From NCBI GenBank assembly GCA_017442315.1, contig JAFRZX010000165.1, positions 95,004 to 159,003 on the forward strand: DNA of 64,000 bases, given 5' to 3'. Of this stretch, positions 63,125 to 64,000 are shown in pieces; the stretch's first letter is position 1, and the number at the start of each line of letters is the position of its first letter. The notes below the pieces were generated by a model. That model saw nothing but the letters and a program-made list of their open reading frames with translations. It was not told where the DNA came from and did not search any database. Both the position numbers and the translations under genes were made by a program. Source of the stretch: Bacteroidales bacterium (lineage in GTDB: Bacteria > Bacteroidota > Bacteroidia > Bacteroidales > UBA932).

Positions 63125-63152
63125 AGAAGCTGTCTCCTTTCAGACAGCTTCT
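63125..63152. terminator. Bidirectional terminator, AGAAGCTGTCT hairpin
   Basis: AGAAGCTGTCT-cctttc-AGACAGCTTCT is a perfect 11-base hairpin that starts just past the DMT stop and includes the last codons of the convergent HTH gene. Flanking T-runs are weak. Confidence 0.65.
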
Positions 63153-63649
63153 ATATCTATATGCAGTTTCAGACCTGCTGCATCCGCCACCTTATATACA
63201 TAAGAAACAAAACATTCATCAGTGGCGAACCACCTTGCGACTGTCGATTTGCTGACCTGCAGTCTCTCGGCGACACAGTCGCGAGATATATGAAAATCGT
63301 CCAACGCCTGCTTCATGAAAGCCAGATTCTTATGATCCCCATGTCTGTTGACCTTGATGTTCACAATAACATCAGACTTAATGTCGGGAGGCGGGGATTT
63401 ACCCTTCAGGGAAAAGGATATCCGATATCCGCACAAACTGAAAAGCCGGTATACCTGCGAGATCTTCATATCATCCTTGGCAAACCAGTAATATACAGAC
63501 TGTCTGGTCAGTCCCATAATTCCTGCTACCTGCACGGTAGAGAGACCGGCAGCCTTCATGAAATCGACAAGGAACTTCAGATGGACAACATTCCATTGTC
63601 CATCCCTGAAGTTCCCAGTCACATTCATTTTATCGTTCTTCATAAACAA
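63140..63649 (-). CDS. Protein with two tandem HTH units, unknown function
   Basis: The protein has 169 residues from M1; M3 or M8 are possible starts. Two units of 58 residues, at about 24-81 and 109-166, align without gaps. Each has an HTH followed by a WFA-x-D motif (YYWFAKDD and ARWFATDE) and an S-x-VY helix leading to a final strand (GYRISFSL and GLKLHIDI). The HTH cores VAGIMGLTRQSVYYWFA and VAERLQVSKSTVARWFA look like the Cro/XRE or transposase-type fold. A charged linker of about 27 residues separates them. DNA binding is likely; targets and partners are unknown. Confidence 0.7.
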   Translation of the reverse strand: MFMKNDKMNVTGNFRDGQWNVVHLKFLVDFMKAAGLSTVQVAGIMGLTRQSVYYWFAKDDMKISQVYRLFSLCGYRISFSLKGKSPPPDIKSDVIVNIKVNRHGDHKNLAFMKQALDDFHISRDCVAERLQVSKSTVARWFATDECFVSYVYKVADAAGLKLHIDIEAV

Positions 63650-63735
63650 TCGTCACACAGAACCATCTTTTTCGGCTGCAGCAATGAGTCTATCATTGTC
63701 ACCACAAAGAGCGAAACTACGCGACATTCCATCTG

Positions 63736-64000
63736 CTAAAATTTCTGAAAAGTATCCCAGCTGCCATTGATCTCAGCCGTATTCTCCACACTGTCAGGAA
63801 GATTAACGAAGAAGTCGAATCCCGTCCACGCCTCGATCTGGTCGACTGAGACAGCGTAGTTTGCATAAATGCTGTTATCGTAGTCCTTGTGATCGAACCA
63901 GAAGCCTACTGCACTGGCTGAAGTCACTGTGCTGCCTGAATACTTGACCTTCAGAACAACCTTATAGAAATAGTTCGGGATCGCGCACTTCTGAGAACTG
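63736..64000 (-). CDS. DNA/RNA non-specific endonuclease (NUC1 family), C-terminal part (cut by window edge)
   Basis: The frame is open from the right edge to a stop at 63736, giving about 88 C-terminal residues. It contains AIPNYFYKVVLKVKY, a strand pair around SAVGFWFDHKDYD and then SVDQIEAWTGFDFFVNLPD, which is the characteristic end of the NUC1 nuclease domain (IExxTGxDFFxxLP). The catalytic DRGH region lies outside the window. Members are usually secreted or periplasmic and degrade DNA and RNA for nutrition. Only the tail can be judged here. Confidence 0.8.
   Translation of the reverse strand, partial: SSQKCAIPNYFYKVVLKVKYSGSTVTSASAVGFWFDHKDYDNSIYANYAVSVDQIEAWTGFDFFVNLPDSVENTAEINGSWDTFQKF

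Overview
This window is ordinary-looking chromosome from a member of the Bacteroidota, most likely order Bacteroidales and probably a gut or other host-associated organism. Three things point there. Many genes are preceded by the Bacteroidota -7 promoter box TAnnTTTG (23 examples are listed). Shine-Dalgarno sites are scarce. The gene content is typical: the PG_1098-type THUMP-like protein, a sphingolipid-type alpha-oxoamine synthase, GH84 O-GlcNAcase, a choloylglycine-hydrolase-family enzyme, type B L31, a BACON/leucine-rich-repeat lipoprotein and the tig-clpP-clpX order. Genus cannot be fixed from the sequence alone. I see 60 protein genes (two cut by the window ends), 47 of them on the minus strand. 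I see no rRNA, tRNA, CRISPR array, insertion sequence or prophage. No gap between genes exceeds 300 bases.

Layout, left to right. 1-1859: end-truncated YfcC-type transporter and a secreted C59 hydrolase. 1947-3333: THUMP-like protein. 8831-3299 (minus): one tight operon holA-natA-natB-5'-nucleotidase C domain-5'-nucleotidase N domain-mntP. 12242-9045 (minus): HsdR_N protein-cca-xer recombinase-hpf. 12498-13265: RluA-family synthase. 18909-13239 (minus): surface-glycan operon flippase-Fe/S oxidoreductase-pyruvyl transferase-two glycosyltransferases, every junction overlapping. 19148-22033: Dabb protein, TetR regulator, YeiH exporter with a small membrane partner. 22034-25272: trpS and GH84. 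25390-30669: FNT channel, TrmO, NhaA, MATE, ferritin and a divergent LuxR-type regulator. 30771-32519: arginine deiminase and Ndk. 32769-38354: two small unknown proteins, an S9 peptidase, an unknown exported protein, serine dehydratase and an unknown protein. 38351-49474 (minus): pyrF, M20 dipeptidase, clpX, clpP, tig, a PgpH-like c-di-AMP phosphodiesterase, serine-palmitoyltransferase-like enzyme, gyrB. 49562-54292 (minus): beta-barrel protein and a 1007-residue TPR protein. 54364-57351: ftsE-nth-large RluA-type synthase. 57396-64000: LRR lipoprotein, beta-barrel protein, L31, NamZ-like protein, glmM, DMT protein, a protein with two tandem HTH units, and the tail of a NUC1-type nuclease.

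How the genes fit together. Much of the window is housekeeping: replication (holA, gyrB), tRNA and rRNA modification (cca, trmO, two rluA types), proteostasis (tig, clpP, clpX, hpf) and DNA repair (nth). The rest serves the envelope and surface: the glycan operon, GlmM, sphingolipid-type synthase, TPR/beta-barrel pair and lipoprotein. Ion handling (MntP, NhaA, ferritin, FNT, YeiH) is scattered between these.

I found no gene cluster that is clearly a new defence or metabolic system. The most interesting signals are smaller. There is a family of AGAAGCTGTTT-type palindromes tied to promoters and leaders. Several transcripts look leaderless. One protein is built from two gapless 58-residue HTH units. 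A palindrome sits at the expected start of transcription of an outer-membrane gene. Several conserved partnerships have no known function: pyruvyl transferase with the Fe/S protein, YeiH with a small membrane protein, TPR protein with a beta-barrel, and a leaderless NamZ relative with glmM.
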